Shown here: positions 7,544 through 17,600 of the stretch, in pieces
Layout: every line of letters begins with the position of its first letter
How positions within the stretch are numbered: position 1 is the stretch's first letter
From: CAZDQL01 sp964507325
GTDB taxonomy: Bacteria > Planctomycetota > UBA1135 > GCA-002686595
NCBI GenBank assembly: GCA_964507325.1
Contig: CAZDQL010000033.1
Location: forward strand, 1 to 59,082
DNA length: 59,082 nt
Direction: 5' to 3'
The notes under the pieces: generated by a model
Databases searched by the model: none
Seen by the model: the letters and a program-made list of their open reading frames with translations, nothing else
Told to the model about the DNA's origin: nothing
Translations under genes and position numbers: made by a program

Positions 7544-9571
7544 ATGTCCCGTCGCACCGAGGGGCTCCTCGTCGCCGGATTGGTGTCGTTGGCCTTCGGT
7601 CTGCGCTTGGCGTACGTCCTGGCCCAGCGGGAGAGCCCCTTCTTCGAGCGACCGGTCCTCGATCCCGCCTACCACGTGGAGTGGGCGCGCGCCCTGGCGC
7701 AAGGCCGGACCTTCGAGGAGGGGCCCTTCTTCCGCGCGCCCCTCTACCCCTGGTGGCTCGCTCTCCAGCTGTGGCTCTTCGGGCCGGGGCTCCTGGCTCC
7801 ACGCATCGCCCAGTGCCTGCTCGGCGCCGCCACGACGCTGCTGACCTGGGCGCTGGGGCGCCGCGCCTTCGGCCCCAAAGAGGGCCTGCTCGCGGCAGCC
7901 CTGGCGGCGACCTACTGGGTGCTGGTCTACTTCGACGGCGAGCTGCTCCTGCCGACGCTGTCGATTCCCCTCAATCTCCTGGCACTCTGGGCAAGCTTGT
8001 CCCTGGCGAACTCCCCCAGCCGCAAGCGGGTCCTCGCCGCGGGAGTCGCATGGGGCGTGTCGGCTCTCGTGAGACCGAACGTGCTCCTCTTGATGCCCTT
8101 CCTGGCGGGGTGGCTCCTCTTGCGGGCCCGACCGGAGTGGGGGCGGGGAGTGGCGCGCTGTGCCTTGCTCGCGCTGGGATGCCTCGCGCCGATCCTGCCG
8201 ATCACCTACTACAACACCTTCGTGGCCGGGGACTTCGCCCTGATCTCCACCCAGGCCGGTGTCAACCTCTGGATCGGCAACAACCCTTACACCGACGGCC
8301 GGACCGCCCACGTGCCCGGGACGGTCGGCTCCGACTTCTGGGCGACCCACCGCGAGGCCGCCGCGATGGCGGAGCAGGAGGCGGGGCAGCGCCTGATGCC
8401 CTCCCAGATCTCCCGGCACTACGCCCACAAGGCCTGGGACTTCATGTTGGGCCGGCCGGGGCCATGGCTGTCGCTCATGGCGAAGAAGCTGGCCCTCTTC
8501 TGGCGCGACGGCGAGGCGGCCAACAACCAGCCGGTGCGCTTCTTCGCCTTCCACTTCACCCCCTGGCTGCGCTTCACCTCGATCGGCTTCGGCCTGTTGG
8601 CGCCCCTGGCGCTCCTGGGATGGGCCCTGTCGCTACGACGGGCGGGCCTGTTCCCACTGTGGGGGTTCCTGCTCGTGTATTGCGCCGGCGTGGTGATCTT
8701 CTTCGTCTGCTCGCGTTTCCGCGCCCCGATCCTGCCGGTGATGATGGTCTTCGCCGCCCACGGGGCTTGCTGGACCCTCGATCGCTGGCGTGCGGGGGCG
8801 CGGCGGGCGGCTGCCGGGGCGCTCCTGGCATTCGTCCTGTTGGCCGTGCTCTTCGGAGTGACCCGCGGGGATCGAAAGTTGGCCGAAGCCGCCGGATTGG
8901 CCCGTTTGGCGGAGGGCTACGGCCTGCAGGGGGAACACGCCCGAGCGCGCCCGCTGATCGAACGCGCCCAGGAGCTGGCGCCGGAGGACTTCCGGGTGCG
9001 GCTGGCACTGTGCGACCACCTGGCCTCGGGCACCGACGAGGATTTGCCCCGGGCTCTCCGGGAGGTCGAGGGCCTCCTGGAGGAGCGACCCGAGCACATG
9101 GGCCTGCACGAACGCGCCTGGGCCCTCCTACTCCGTTTGAAGCGCTATCAGGAGCTGATCGCCCGCGTGGAGGCGGTCCTCGACCAGGCCCCCGGCTTCG
9201 CCGGCGCCCACTACCATCGCGGCGCGGCCCTGGTGGGGCTCGATCGCTTCCGGCGGGCCGTCCCCCACCTGGAGCGGGCACGCCTGCTCGAGCCCTGGGG
9301 CTCGCGAGCACCCGCGGTGCTGGGGCAGGTGCAGCGCGCGCTGGGCCGCCTCGACGTAGCGCTGCCCCTCTTGGAGGAGGCGATCGTCAACGACCGCTTC
9401 GAGAACCTGCGGCAGATCGAGACGAACGTCTATCGCTTGGCGATCCGCATGCGCTTGCGGGCGGGGGATCTGGAGCAGGCACGTCGGCACGCCGCCGCCT
9501 TCTTCGCCCGCCGGCCCGGTGACCCCGAGGCGCTCGCTCTGCTGCGGGAGGCAGGGGTCGAGGAACCTTGA
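7544..9571 (+). CDS. Polytopic GT39/ArnT-like glycosyltransferase with C-terminal TPR domain
   Basis: This 675-residue protein starts 24 bases after rpoD. The first 430 residues contain about ten hydrophobic helices. An acidic residue after the first helix (VLDPAYHVEWARAL) and a YPWW loop match the dolichyl-phosphate-mannose/undecaprenyl-linked sugar transferase (PMT/ArnT) superfamily, which transfers sugars from lipid carriers on the periplasmic face. Residues of about 450-670 form soluble tetratricopeptide-like helices (for example ERAQELAPEDFRVRLAL and HYHRGAALVGLDRFRRAVPH). A TPR tail on a GT-C enzyme suggests recruitment of a protein acceptor or partner. Donor and acceptor cannot be deduced. 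Confidence 0.72.
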   Translation: MSRRTEGLLVAGLVSLAFGLRLAYVLAQRESPFFERPVLDPAYHVEWARALAQGRTFEEGPFFRAPLYPWWLALQLWLFGPGLLAPRIAQCLLGAATTLLTWALGRRAFGPKEGLLAAALAATYWVLVYFDGELLLPTLSIPLNLLALWASLSLANSPSRKRVLAAGVAWGVSALVRPNVLLLMPFLAGWLLLRARPEWGRGVARCALLALGCLAPILPITYYNTFVAGDFALISTQAGVNLWIGNNPYTDGRTAHVPGTVGSDFWATHREAAAMAEQEAGQRLMPSQISRHYAHKAWDFMLGRPGPWLSLMAKKLALFWRDGEAANNQPVRFFAFHFTPWLRFTSIGFGLLAPLALLGWALSLRRAGLFPLWGFLLVYCAGVVIFFVCSRFRAPILPVMMVFAAHGACWTLDRWRAGARRAAAGALLAFVLLAVLFGVTRGDRKLAEAAGLARLAEGYGLQGEHARARPLIERAQELAPEDFRVRLALCDHLASGTDEDLPRALREVEGLLEERPEHMGLHERAWALLLRLKRYQELIARVEAVLDQAPGFAGAHYHRGAALVGLDRFRRAVPHLERARLLEPWGSRAPAVLGQVQRALGRLDVALPLLEEAIVNDRFENLRQIETNVYRLAIRMRLRAGDLEQARRHAAAFFARRPGDPEALALLREAGVEEP

Positions 9572-9660
9572 GCGCGCGGGCGCTCGATTCCCGAGGCGGC
9601 GACCCAGGTCCAGGTCTCGGACGCTAGACTGTTCGCCCCCGATCGCGTCCAAGGACCCCT

Positions 9661-10383
9661 ATGCACAAGACCGTGCAGGCCCTTCTGGGCCTCCAAGAGA
9701 TCGACCGTCGGCTCTACAAGGTGGAGGCCGAACTGCGTCGGCTCCCGGCGGAGCTCGCTGGGCGGCAGGCCGAGCTCGGCCAGCGCCAGGCGACCCTCGC
9801 TGAGCTGCGTCGCCAGTCCAACGTGCTGCGCTCGGAGGCCAAGGAGATCGAGGACTACACCACCGGTATGCGGCAGCGCCAGCGCAAGCTGGAGAGCGAG
9901 TCAGTCAGTCGCAAGATCGACGCGGCCATGCTGGCCTCCTTCGAACACGAGATCCGCAGCCTCAAGCGCAACATCTCTCAGGCGGAGGACGACGCCCTCA
10001 AGAAGCTGGGGCAGGCGGAGGAGATCGACGCCGAGGCGGCAGAGCTGGCCGGGCTCGTCGAGGAGGAGAGCCGGGTCTTGGAGGTGTTCCGCTCCAACGT
10101 GGAGAGCGAACTGGCCGACGCGGAGGCCCGGCACGCGTCGCTGACCGAGGAGCGGCAGGCGGCCTCCTCGGACGGAGTCACCCCGGCCGCCCTGGACCTC
10201 TACCGCCGTCTCCTGGAGACGCGCGAGGGGGAGGCGATGGCAGAGCTCGCCGACGGACACTGCCAGGTCTGCTTCGTGCAGATCCCCAAGAACCTGGGTG
10301 TGCGCCTGGCCAAGGGGGAGCTGGTGCAGTGCCCCTCGTGTGGCCGGATTCTGTACTCCGGCCACTGGGTCGTCGGTGGCTAG
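9661..10383 (+). CDS. Coiled-coil C4-type zinc ribbon protein (DUF164/CdsZ-like)
   Basis: This 240-residue protein is a long coiled coil (about residues 5-170) followed by a C-terminal four-cysteine zinc ribbon: CQVC near residue 201 and CPSCGRILY near the end. That layout defines the widespread zf-RING_7/DUF164 family, with possible nucleic-acid or protein-scaffold roles; the chlamydial relative CdsZ is a type III secretion-associated protein. A -10-like TAGACT sits at 9625-9630, 30 bases before the ATG. The stop codon shares the palindrome CTAG (10380-10383) with the stop of the convergent gene. The family call is confident; the biochemical role is unknown. Confidence 0.85.
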   Translation: MHKTVQALLGLQEIDRRLYKVEAELRRLPAELAGRQAELGQRQATLAELRRQSNVLRSEAKEIEDYTTGMRQRQRKLESESVSRKIDAAMLASFEHEIRSLKRNISQAEDDALKKLGQAEEIDAEAAELAGLVEEESRVLEVFRSNVESELADAEARHASLTEERQAASSDGVTPAALDLYRRLLETREGEAMAELADGHCQVCFVQIPKNLGVRLAKGELVQCPSCGRILYSGHWVVGG

Positions 10384-11420
10384 AACGAGAACTGCCAGCC
10401 GACCACGTACATGACGTCGGTCTCGAGCTGCGGGCCGTTCAGATTCTGGTAGATGGGGCCGCCGATCTCGGCGGCGAAGCGGTGTCCCCCGGGACGGGTG
10501 TAGTTCAGGCCGAAGAAGAGGTCCAAGCGGTCTCCCCCCTGGGCGCTGGGGTCCTGGCTGGGGTCGAAATCCGCAGAGAGCTTGTCGTCGTCGCCGCTGA
10601 TCTTGCCCGTGTGGTGCAGGGCCACCCGCACCGAGCCCGACAGGTCGTCGCGCAGGCGGCGCGCCACCCAGCCGGTGAGCTCGGTCCGATCGCCGAGTGA
10701 GTAGCCCTCGGAGTTGCGCCCCAGCCGGATCGTCTGGGAGACCTGGGCCCCCATCGAGACCGTCTCGAGCGCGCGGAACCAGGTCAGACCGGGGACCAGG
10801 TCGAAGGTGCCCGAGCCGAGCTGCATGGGGTAGGGCACCTTCTGGTTCACCCCTCCGCCACCCGGCAAGCGGTCCTTCTCGTCCCTCGACCCGGTGGGCA
10901 GCCGCAGGCCCAGGTTCACGTGCAGCTGTTCCTCCTCGCTCTCCTTCAAGCTGTACATCCCGGTCAACTGCAGGTCGCCCATGCCGATGACGCGTGCCTT
11001 GCCGCTGTCGCCCCCGGCGGTCTTGAAGCGCATCTCGTTCGAGATCCAGGGGATCGTGAGCAAGAGGGAGAGGTCGTCGCTGTAGCCGTGCAACAGGCTG
11101 AAGAGGTGCGTCTCGCGCACCATGCGCGTGGGCGTCGACTCGTAGCCCCGGGCGAAGACCTCCTCCACCGAGAGCTCCTCCTGCCCCTTCAGGATCCCGT
11201 GCATGTCCGTGCGCTGGTAGCGGTAGGAGAACTGCCAGGTGCCCTCCGCCTGCGGGTGGTCCCCCAGGACCCCGATCGGCCCGTGCAGGTCGGGGCGTTC
11301 GGCGACGAACTCGATCTGCGGCGGCGCGCTCGGCGCAGGGATGTGGAACGGATCTCCGGCCAGGGCCGGAGCGCACGTGAGCAGACCCAGGATCGGGATG
11401 GCGCGGGAGCTGATCATCAT
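10380..11420 (-). CDS. Exported outer-membrane beta-barrel-like protein
   Basis: This 346-residue protein has a signal peptide (hydrophobic ILGLLTCAPALA) and starts at ATG-ATG preceded by AGGAAGGG at 11425-11432. The mature part alternates short amphipathic strands (WQFSYRYQRT, HVNLGLRLPTG, LFFGLNYTRPG, VMYVVGWQFSF) and ends in Phe, typical of outer-membrane barrels. It resembles the MetA-pathway-of-phenol-degradation/transporter-like barrel family, whose members include proposed solute channels. It is convergent with the zinc-ribbon gene and shares the CTAG stop palindrome. Substrate is unknown; a general barrel call is safer than a transporter call. Confidence 0.68.
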   Translation of the reverse strand: MMISSRAIPILGLLTCAPALAGDPFHIPAPSAPPQIEFVAERPDLHGPIGVLGDHPQAEGTWQFSYRYQRTDMHGILKGQEELSVEEVFARGYESTPTRMVRETHLFSLLHGYSDDLSLLLTIPWISNEMRFKTAGGDSGKARVIGMGDLQLTGMYSLKESEEEQLHVNLGLRLPTGSRDEKDRLPGGGGVNQKVPYPMQLGSGTFDLVPGLTWFRALETVSMGAQVSQTIRLGRNSEGYSLGDRTELTGWVARRLRDDLSGSVRVALHHTGKISGDDDKLSADFDPSQDPSAQGGDRLDLFFGLNYTRPGGHRFAAEIGGPIYQNLNGPQLETDVMYVVGWQFSF

Positions 11421-11544
11421 GGGACCCTTCCTGGTCGCCGGCTCGCGAGGGGACTTGGACGGCGGGGTGCCGATCGACCGCCCGCATCATGCACCAACGG
11501 GGGCGTTGGCGAAAGCGAGCTCACGCGCCTCGAACCCGCTCCTG

Positions 11545-12474
11545 CTAGCCGTGACTCCCCTGGCGGGTGCCGCGAGTGTCGAGGGTCGCCACCAGCCGGT
11601 CGCGCACGGCGTTCTTGTGCACGTCCCAGCGCGGGGCCAGGAGAGCCTCCCCCCGCGCCTCACCCACCAGGCGGTGCAACACCTGGTCGGGGCGCAGGCG
11701 CTCCACGAAGTCGGCCAGCCAGTCCACGTAGCGCTCGACCTCCAGGACCTCGAGCTCTCCCGCTCGCCAGGCCGCTGCGAAGCGCGTGCCGCGCAGCACC
11801 ATCAACTGGTGCACCTTGACGCCGTCGACCGCGGCCCGCGCCAGTACGCGCGCCGTGCGGCGGGCCCCGCGCCGGCCGTCGCCGGGCAGCCCCAGGATGG
11901 CGTGGGCGATCACCGCCAGGCCCGCCTCCCGGCAGCACTCGGCCGCGCGCTCGAACTCGGCCACGGTGTGCAGGCGGTTGATCGCCTGCAGGAGGGCGTC
12001 GTCCGCCGTCTCGAGACCGAGCTCGACCCACACGGGGACGCGACGGGCGAGCTCGGAGAGGACCGCCAGGATCCGGGGGGGCAGGCAGTCGGGTCGGGTG
12101 GCGATGCTCACGCAGACCACCTCCTCGCCCAGGTGGGGTTCGAGCAACTCCAGCTGGGCCCGCAGGCGGGCCGGGTCGACGTAGGTGTTGCTGTAGGACT
12201 GCAGGTAGGCGATCGCGCCGGGGGTCTCGCCCGAGCGCCCGCGGCGCGCCACCCGCGCCAGCCCGGCCTCGAGTTGACGCGCCAGGTCCGCTCCCTGCGC
12301 GGCGGCCCCCGTCCCGGAGCCCTCGACATCGCAGTAGGAGCACCCCCCGCGACCCTTGGTGCCGTCCCGGTTGGGGCAGGTGGCTCCGGCGTCCAGCGCC
12401 ACCCGGTGCACGGCGCGCCCGAAGGTGTCGCGCAACCAGGGCGCCAGGGCGCGGAAAGGGAGGGGCGCGCTCAT
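11545..12474 (-). CDS. TIGR01212-family radical SAM protein (YhcC-like)
   Basis: This 309-residue protein starts at ATG 12474; a TTG seven codons upstream is possible but lacks support. The cluster-binding cysteines lie in CPNRDGTKGRGGCSYCD, the expanded spacing characteristic of TIGR01212/YhcC rather than the compact CX3CX2C. Further motifs are YLQSYSNTYVD and WVELGLETADD. The family is related to elongator-type radical SAM enzymes, but its substrate is unknown to me. The gene is divergent from selB with 86 bases between starts. Confidence 0.88.
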   Translation of the reverse strand: MSAPLPFRALAPWLRDTFGRAVHRVALDAGATCPNRDGTKGRGGCSYCDVEGSGTGAAAQGADLARQLEAGLARVARRGRSGETPGAIAYLQSYSNTYVDPARLRAQLELLEPHLGEEVVCVSIATRPDCLPPRILAVLSELARRVPVWVELGLETADDALLQAINRLHTVAEFERAAECCREAGLAVIAHAILGLPGDGRRGARRTARVLARAAVDGVKVHQLMVLRGTRFAAAWRAGELEVLEVERYVDWLADFVERLRPDQVLHRLVGEARGEALLAPRWDVHKNAVRDRLVATLDTRGTRQGSHG

Positions 12475-12560
12475 GGTGGGGATTCTATCCGGCAACCCGC
12501 GCTATCCTCTGCGGCGCGCTGCGCCGCGCGCTCCCGCCTTCCCCTACCCCCTGGAGCCCC

Positions 12561-14477
12561 GTGGAGATCCAACCGATCGTCATCGGAACCGCCGGTCACA
12601 TCGACCACGGCAAGTCCACCCTGGTCAAGGCCCTGACCGGGATCGACCCCGACCGCTGGGAGGAGGAGCGTGTTCGGGGGATGACGATCGACCTGGGCTT
12701 CGCCGGCCTGGACCTCCCCGACGGACGCAAGGTGGGCATCGTGGACGTCCCCGGCCACGAGCGCTTCGTGCGCAACATGGTGGCCGGTGCCACCGGCATC
12801 GATCTGGTCGTGCTGGTCGTGGCCGCCGACGACGGGGTCATGCCGCAGACACGGGAGCACCTGGCGATCATGGAGCTCGTCGGCGTGACGCGCGGCTTCG
12901 TGGCGTTGACCAAGGTCGATCTGGTCGACGAGGAGTTGGCGGAGCTGGCGCAGGAGGACGTGCGCGACGCCGTGGCCGGCACCTTCCTGGAGGGGGCCCC
13001 GATCGTGCACGTCTCCGCCGTCACCGGTCGGGGGCTGGACGAGCTCAGGGGCCTGCTCGAGCGGCTGGCGCTCGAGGTGGAGCCCCGTCCGGACGAGGGG
13101 ATCTTCCGCATGCCGATCCAGCGCGTGTTCAGCGTGCGCGGCTTCGGGACGGTGGTGACCGGCATCCCCGTCTCCGGGCGCGTGGCCGTGGGGGACAGCC
13201 TGGAGATCCTGCCCGGTGGAGAGCGCGGCAAGGTGCGCGGCATCCAGGCCTACCACGAGCAGGTGACTCAGGCCCGCGCCGGGCACTCCACCGCCCTCAA
13301 CCTGTCGGACGTCGACCACCGCGCCGTGCAGAGGGGGGGCGTGGTCGTGACCCCCTCCTTCTTCAAGCCCCTCACCATGATCGGCGCGCGGCTGGTCGCC
13401 CTGGCGGGTCTCGAGCGGCCGATCACCAACCGCATGCAGGTGCGGGTCCACAGCGGCACCGCCGACTCCCTGGGCGAGCTGGTGCTGCTCGACAGGGAGG
13501 AGCTGGCCCCGGGCGAGGAGGGGCTGGTGCAGCTGCGCATGAGCGAGCCCCTGGTGTGCGCCCCGGGGGATCGCTTCGTGACACGGCTCGCCTCTCCGGT
13601 GACGACCCTCGGCGGTGGGGTCGTGCTCGAGGAGAGCCGCTACCGCTTGAAGCGCTTCAAGGCCTTCGTGATCGATCAGCTCCAGCGGCAGGCGGAGAGC
13701 CTGGGCTCCCTCTCCGCCATGTTGGAGGCGCAGTTGGCGCGTCACCCCGACCGCTGGGTGGCGCTGGCCGACCTGGCGGTCGAGATGAAGCGCGGGAAGG
13801 AGGAGCTGCGCGGACTGCTCGAGGAGCTCGCCGCCGACGATCGCGCCCTCTCCCCCGGCCCTGGAGAGCGCTGGATCCACCGCGAGACCCTGGACCTCTC
13901 CCTGGCCCAGGTGCAGGACGCCCTGGAGGAGTGGTTCCAGGCCCATCCCCTGCGCCGCAAGATCGACGTGCGCGAGTTGCGCGGGGCGACCGGCTTCGAG
14001 CCGGCCTTCCTCTCCGCGCTCCTCGAGCTCTCCGCCGAACGGGGCGAGCTGGTCCTCGAAGCGGGCGGATTGGTGACCCCCGTCGACCGCCGCGTCGAGC
14101 TCGACGAGGACACGGCGCAGCTGCGCCGCCGCGTGCTGGACCTGCTCGCCGAAGGCCGCCTGAAGCCCCCCGGACAGGGGGAGCTCCTCGGCATCCTGGG
14201 AGTGGAGGAAGGAGCCCTGCGCGAGATCCTCGACCTGCTCGTCGACGAGGGCGAGGTGGCCCACGTCAGCGGCGAGATGTACCTGGCCCGCCCGGTCTAC
14301 GAAGAGGTCCGGGAGGCGGTGGTGGACAACTGCCGGCGCAACGGCCACCTGGAGATCCCCGAGCTGCGCGATCAACTTGGGACGACGCGCAAGTTCCTGA
14401 TCCCGCTCTTGGAGCACCTGGACGGTGTCGGTCTCACCGCGAGACGCGCAGGGCACCGGGTCCTCAAGCAGCACTGA
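12561..14477 (+). CDS. selB: Selenocysteine-specific translation elongation factor SelB
   Basis: SelB delivers selenocysteinyl-tRNA to the ribosome at recoded UGA codons by binding a SECIS hairpin in mRNA. The protein has 638 residues (E. coli SelB is about 614). GTPase motifs are G1 GHIDHGKST (12-20), G3 DVPGHE (62-67) and G4 TKVD (117-120). Beta-barrel domains follow, with VFSVRGFGTVVTG. The C-terminal half contains winged-helix repeats ending in the typical SelB tail (RKFLIPLLEHLDGVGLTAR). The start is GTG at 12561. No selA, selD, tRNA-Sec or recognisable selenoprotein lies in this window. Confidence 0.94.
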   Translation: MEIQPIVIGTAGHIDHGKSTLVKALTGIDPDRWEEERVRGMTIDLGFAGLDLPDGRKVGIVDVPGHERFVRNMVAGATGIDLVVLVVAADDGVMPQTREHLAIMELVGVTRGFVALTKVDLVDEELAELAQEDVRDAVAGTFLEGAPIVHVSAVTGRGLDELRGLLERLALEVEPRPDEGIFRMPIQRVFSVRGFGTVVTGIPVSGRVAVGDSLEILPGGERGKVRGIQAYHEQVTQARAGHSTALNLSDVDHRAVQRGGVVVTPSFFKPLTMIGARLVALAGLERPITNRMQVRVHSGTADSLGELVLLDREELAPGEEGLVQLRMSEPLVCAPGDRFVTRLASPVTTLGGGVVLEESRYRLKRFKAFVIDQLQRQAESLGSLSAMLEAQLARHPDRWVALADLAVEMKRGKEELRGLLEELAADDRALSPGPGERWIHRETLDLSLAQVQDALEEWFQAHPLRRKIDVRELRGATGFEPAFLSALLELSAERGELVLEAGGLVTPVDRRVELDEDTAQLRRRVLDLLAEGRLKPPGQGELLGILGVEEGALREILDLLVDEGEVAHVSGEMYLARPVYEEVREAVVDNCRRNGHLEIPELRDQLGTTRKFLIPLLEHLDGVGLTARRAGHRVLKQH

Positions 14478-14552
14478 GTGCGACGGGCCGGCACTCCGGC
14501 CCTTTCCAGCGGGTCGAGTTTGGGATTGCCGCGCGGAGAGGCCGATAGCGAC

Positions 14553-14584
14553 ACGACTCCGTCCTCGACGGTGAGGGGAGTCGT
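14553..14584 (+). terminator. Hairpin between selB and the acidic repeat protein gene
   Basis: ACGACTCC (14553-14560) pairs perfectly with GGAGTCGT (14577-14584), and CCTC (14563-14566) pairs with GAGG (14573-14576). This makes a two-part 12-bp stem. It lies 75 bases after selB and 26 bases before the next start. There is no T-tract, so it could equally be a leader structure of the downstream gene. Confidence 0.45.
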
Positions 14585-14610
14585 CTAGAGAGCAAGCCCT
14601 TGGCACCAAG

Positions 14611-17600
14611 ATGTCGCACGAACTGCCGCCCGAGCCCAAGCCCTTCGCCGAACCCCCCGAGCGTTACAGCGGCCACGACTTCCTCGATCTCGAGAGTGAG
14701 CTGACGCGACGACGTTCCTCCCAGCCCTCGCCCGAGGCGGAACCGGCCTCGCTGGAGGAGGAGTCCTGGCTGCTCGATGGCGAAGAGCCGCTCCCCTGCG
14801 CCGAGGTCACTCCCCCGCCGGCGGTCGAACCCCTGCCGAACCTCGCGCCGGAGGAGGGGGAGGGGACCCCCTCCTGGCTGCTCGATCTCAACGACGAAGA
14901 CGCGGGGGCCGCCGGGTCGACGCCGGTGGTTCCGGAGGAGGCCGTGGAGCCGGAGCAGGTTCGGCAGCCGGTCACCTTGGAGGCCTCCTACTGCGAGCCC
15001 GAGCCCTCCACGCGGACCGTCTCGCGGGCGGCACGGCGGGGCCTGGCGGTGCTGGTGGTCTCGATCGTCGCCGTCGGGGCGGTCCAGGTCTGGCGCTCCG
15101 GGCAGAGCTCGGAAGGGGGAGGTGTGGAGCAACGGGCCCTCGAGCTCGGGCGCTCCCTCCAGGGGACGGTCGAGCTGGCGCGCCCCGAGGAGCCTGGGAC
15201 GGTCTCCTCCTCCGAGAGCCGCCTCGTCTTCGGCAGTGGGAACCCTGCGAGCCTCGCCCGTCCGCGCGACGTGGCCAGCACCCCCAGCACCTCCAGCGCG
15301 GCCTACGCGGGGTCGATCGCCCCGGCGAGCTCGGTCGCCGACGAGGAGGACACCGCCGCTCCCTTCGAGCTCTCGGAGGATCCAGCGGCCACCGAGGAGA
15401 CGGCTCTCGTCACCCTGAACAAGCTCGACGGGCTGCTGGACTCCGCCGGGCAATCCCCCGGCGAAGAGCAGCCCGATCCCAGCGCCGCCGAGGAACCCCA
15501 GCCGGACAGCGTGCCGGCGGACGCCGGTGACGTGACCCCCCCGACTCTCCCCGCACCGTTGCGGGAGTCGCTGGCGATCTCGCTCGCCGAGCTGGACCCC
15601 GCCGACTGCGCGCCGCAGTCCTTGCCCCCCTTCTGGATCGAAGCGCCGCTCCTGACGCGCGGTTGGCTCCTGCGGCATCCGCTGTTGGATCCCACCCGCC
15701 GCTCCGATCCCGACGCCGAGGCGATGGTCGCCCTCGGGGCAGAGCCGGCCCCGATCGCTCTCCAGCCCTCTCCCGACTCCGGTCCGGAGATCCAACCGCT
15801 CCCCGACGACGTGGTCGTATTCGTGGGAGAGGAGGACGCCGTACAGCCCGAGGAAGCCCTGGGCGCGCTGGCAGAGGCGGACGACTCGGCTCCCTTCGCC
15901 TGGTGGGAAGAGGAAGAGGAGCTCGCGCTGCACGAGGAGGAACCGCTGGCGCTGGCGGTGGTCGATCCCTTCGTCACCGACCTCGAAGTGGTCGTGGCTG
16001 CCGAGTCGCCGCAGGAGATCACCACCGACGAGGTGGAGCAGACCGCGGCGGACGAGTGGAGCGCACCCCCCGCGTCGCCGGATCCGGAGTACGTGGCGGA
16101 CGCACCCCGCTTCGAACGCATGATCGTGCCCCCTACCGAGGAGGCCCTGCGCAGTCGGGACGTCGCCCCGGTGACGGATGCGGTTCCCCCGCGCGTGGCT
16201 CTCGCTCCCGAGGACGCCGTGGAGGGTGACCTCGATCAGAGCGGGGAGTGGAACCTCGGCGGGATCTCCGTCGAGCCGATGGAGGCGGCGCCGACCGATC
16301 CCGTCGCGGTGGTCGAGGAGGAAACCACCCCGGAGCCCACCCCGGAACCGGTGCTGGAGTCCGAGCCGGTCGCCGTGGTGGTCGACTCCGAGGAGGCCCC
16401 GGACAGCCTGGACCTCGGCCCGGTGACCGACGCGGTCCCCCTGCACGTGATCCTCGCTCCGGAGGACGCCGAGGAGGCTGACCTCGATCCGACCGAGGAG
16501 TGGGATCTGGGCGAGCACTCCGGCGAGCCGGAGGAGCATCGACTGGGCGATCCCGTAGCGGTGGTCGAGGAGGAACCCGACCTGGAGCCCACCCCGGAAC
16601 CTGTGCTGGATTCCGAGCCCGTCGCTCTGGAGGTCGACCCCCAGGAGGCCCCGGGCAGCGGGGATCTCGGCTCGGTGACGGACGCGCTCCCCCCCGAGGT
16701 GGCTCTCGCTCCGGATGTCGCCGTGGAGAATGACCTCGATCGGAGCGGGGAGTGGAACCTGGGCGGGATCTCCGTCGAGCCGCAGGAGGAGGCGCTGGTC
16801 GATCCCTTCGCCGTGGCCGAGGAGGAACCCACCCCGGAACCCAATCCGGAGCCCAGCCCGGAGCCGGCGCTGGATTCCGAGTCCGTCGCTCTGGACGTCG
16901 AATCTGGCGAGCCCGAGGCCGCCATCGCGGCGGATCCGACCGCAGTCGCTGAGGCTCAGCCGGCGCCCGGGCCCGTCGTCGACGCCGAGCCGGCCGTCGA
17001 GGGTTGGGTGCCGGAGGACTGGGAACTCTCGGATCCGGTGCCCTTCGAGGCCTTCGTGCAGCCCGAATCGTCCGGCGACTCGACCGGCGCGGATCCGGTC
17101 GCCTCGGTCGAGGAAGACCCTGCCACACCGATCTTCCCCGGGCCGTTGCCCACCGAGGGCTCCGGAACGGGCGGCTTCGAACCCGGGGACCTCGCAGTCG
17201 ATGAGCTCCCGCCGCCCGCGCCGCTCGCCGTCGAGCCGAGCGGGCCGGAGCCGTCGGAGGAGGCCGTGACCCTCGACGAATTCACCGCCCTCGACGCGAT
17301 CCCCGAGCCCCAGCCGGCAGCCGACGTCGTCGCGCAGCGCGAGCGCGCTCCCTCGAACCTGCTCGGGGGCGAACGCTCCCTCTTCGAGCAGTACGGCGCG
17401 TTCCTCTCCACCGGTCGGGCTCCCTCCGCAGCCCCCGAGATGACCGTCGATCCGGTTCCCGGGCCAACGACCCCGCCGGTCGGCGCGTCCGACACCTCGC
17501 CGCAGGAGCCGATCGCGGTCGCCGACCCCGCTCCGGTGGTGGTGCCAGCCGAACGCGAGGGCGCCTTGAAGCGCGCCGGATCCGACGGACGCTGGCTCAG

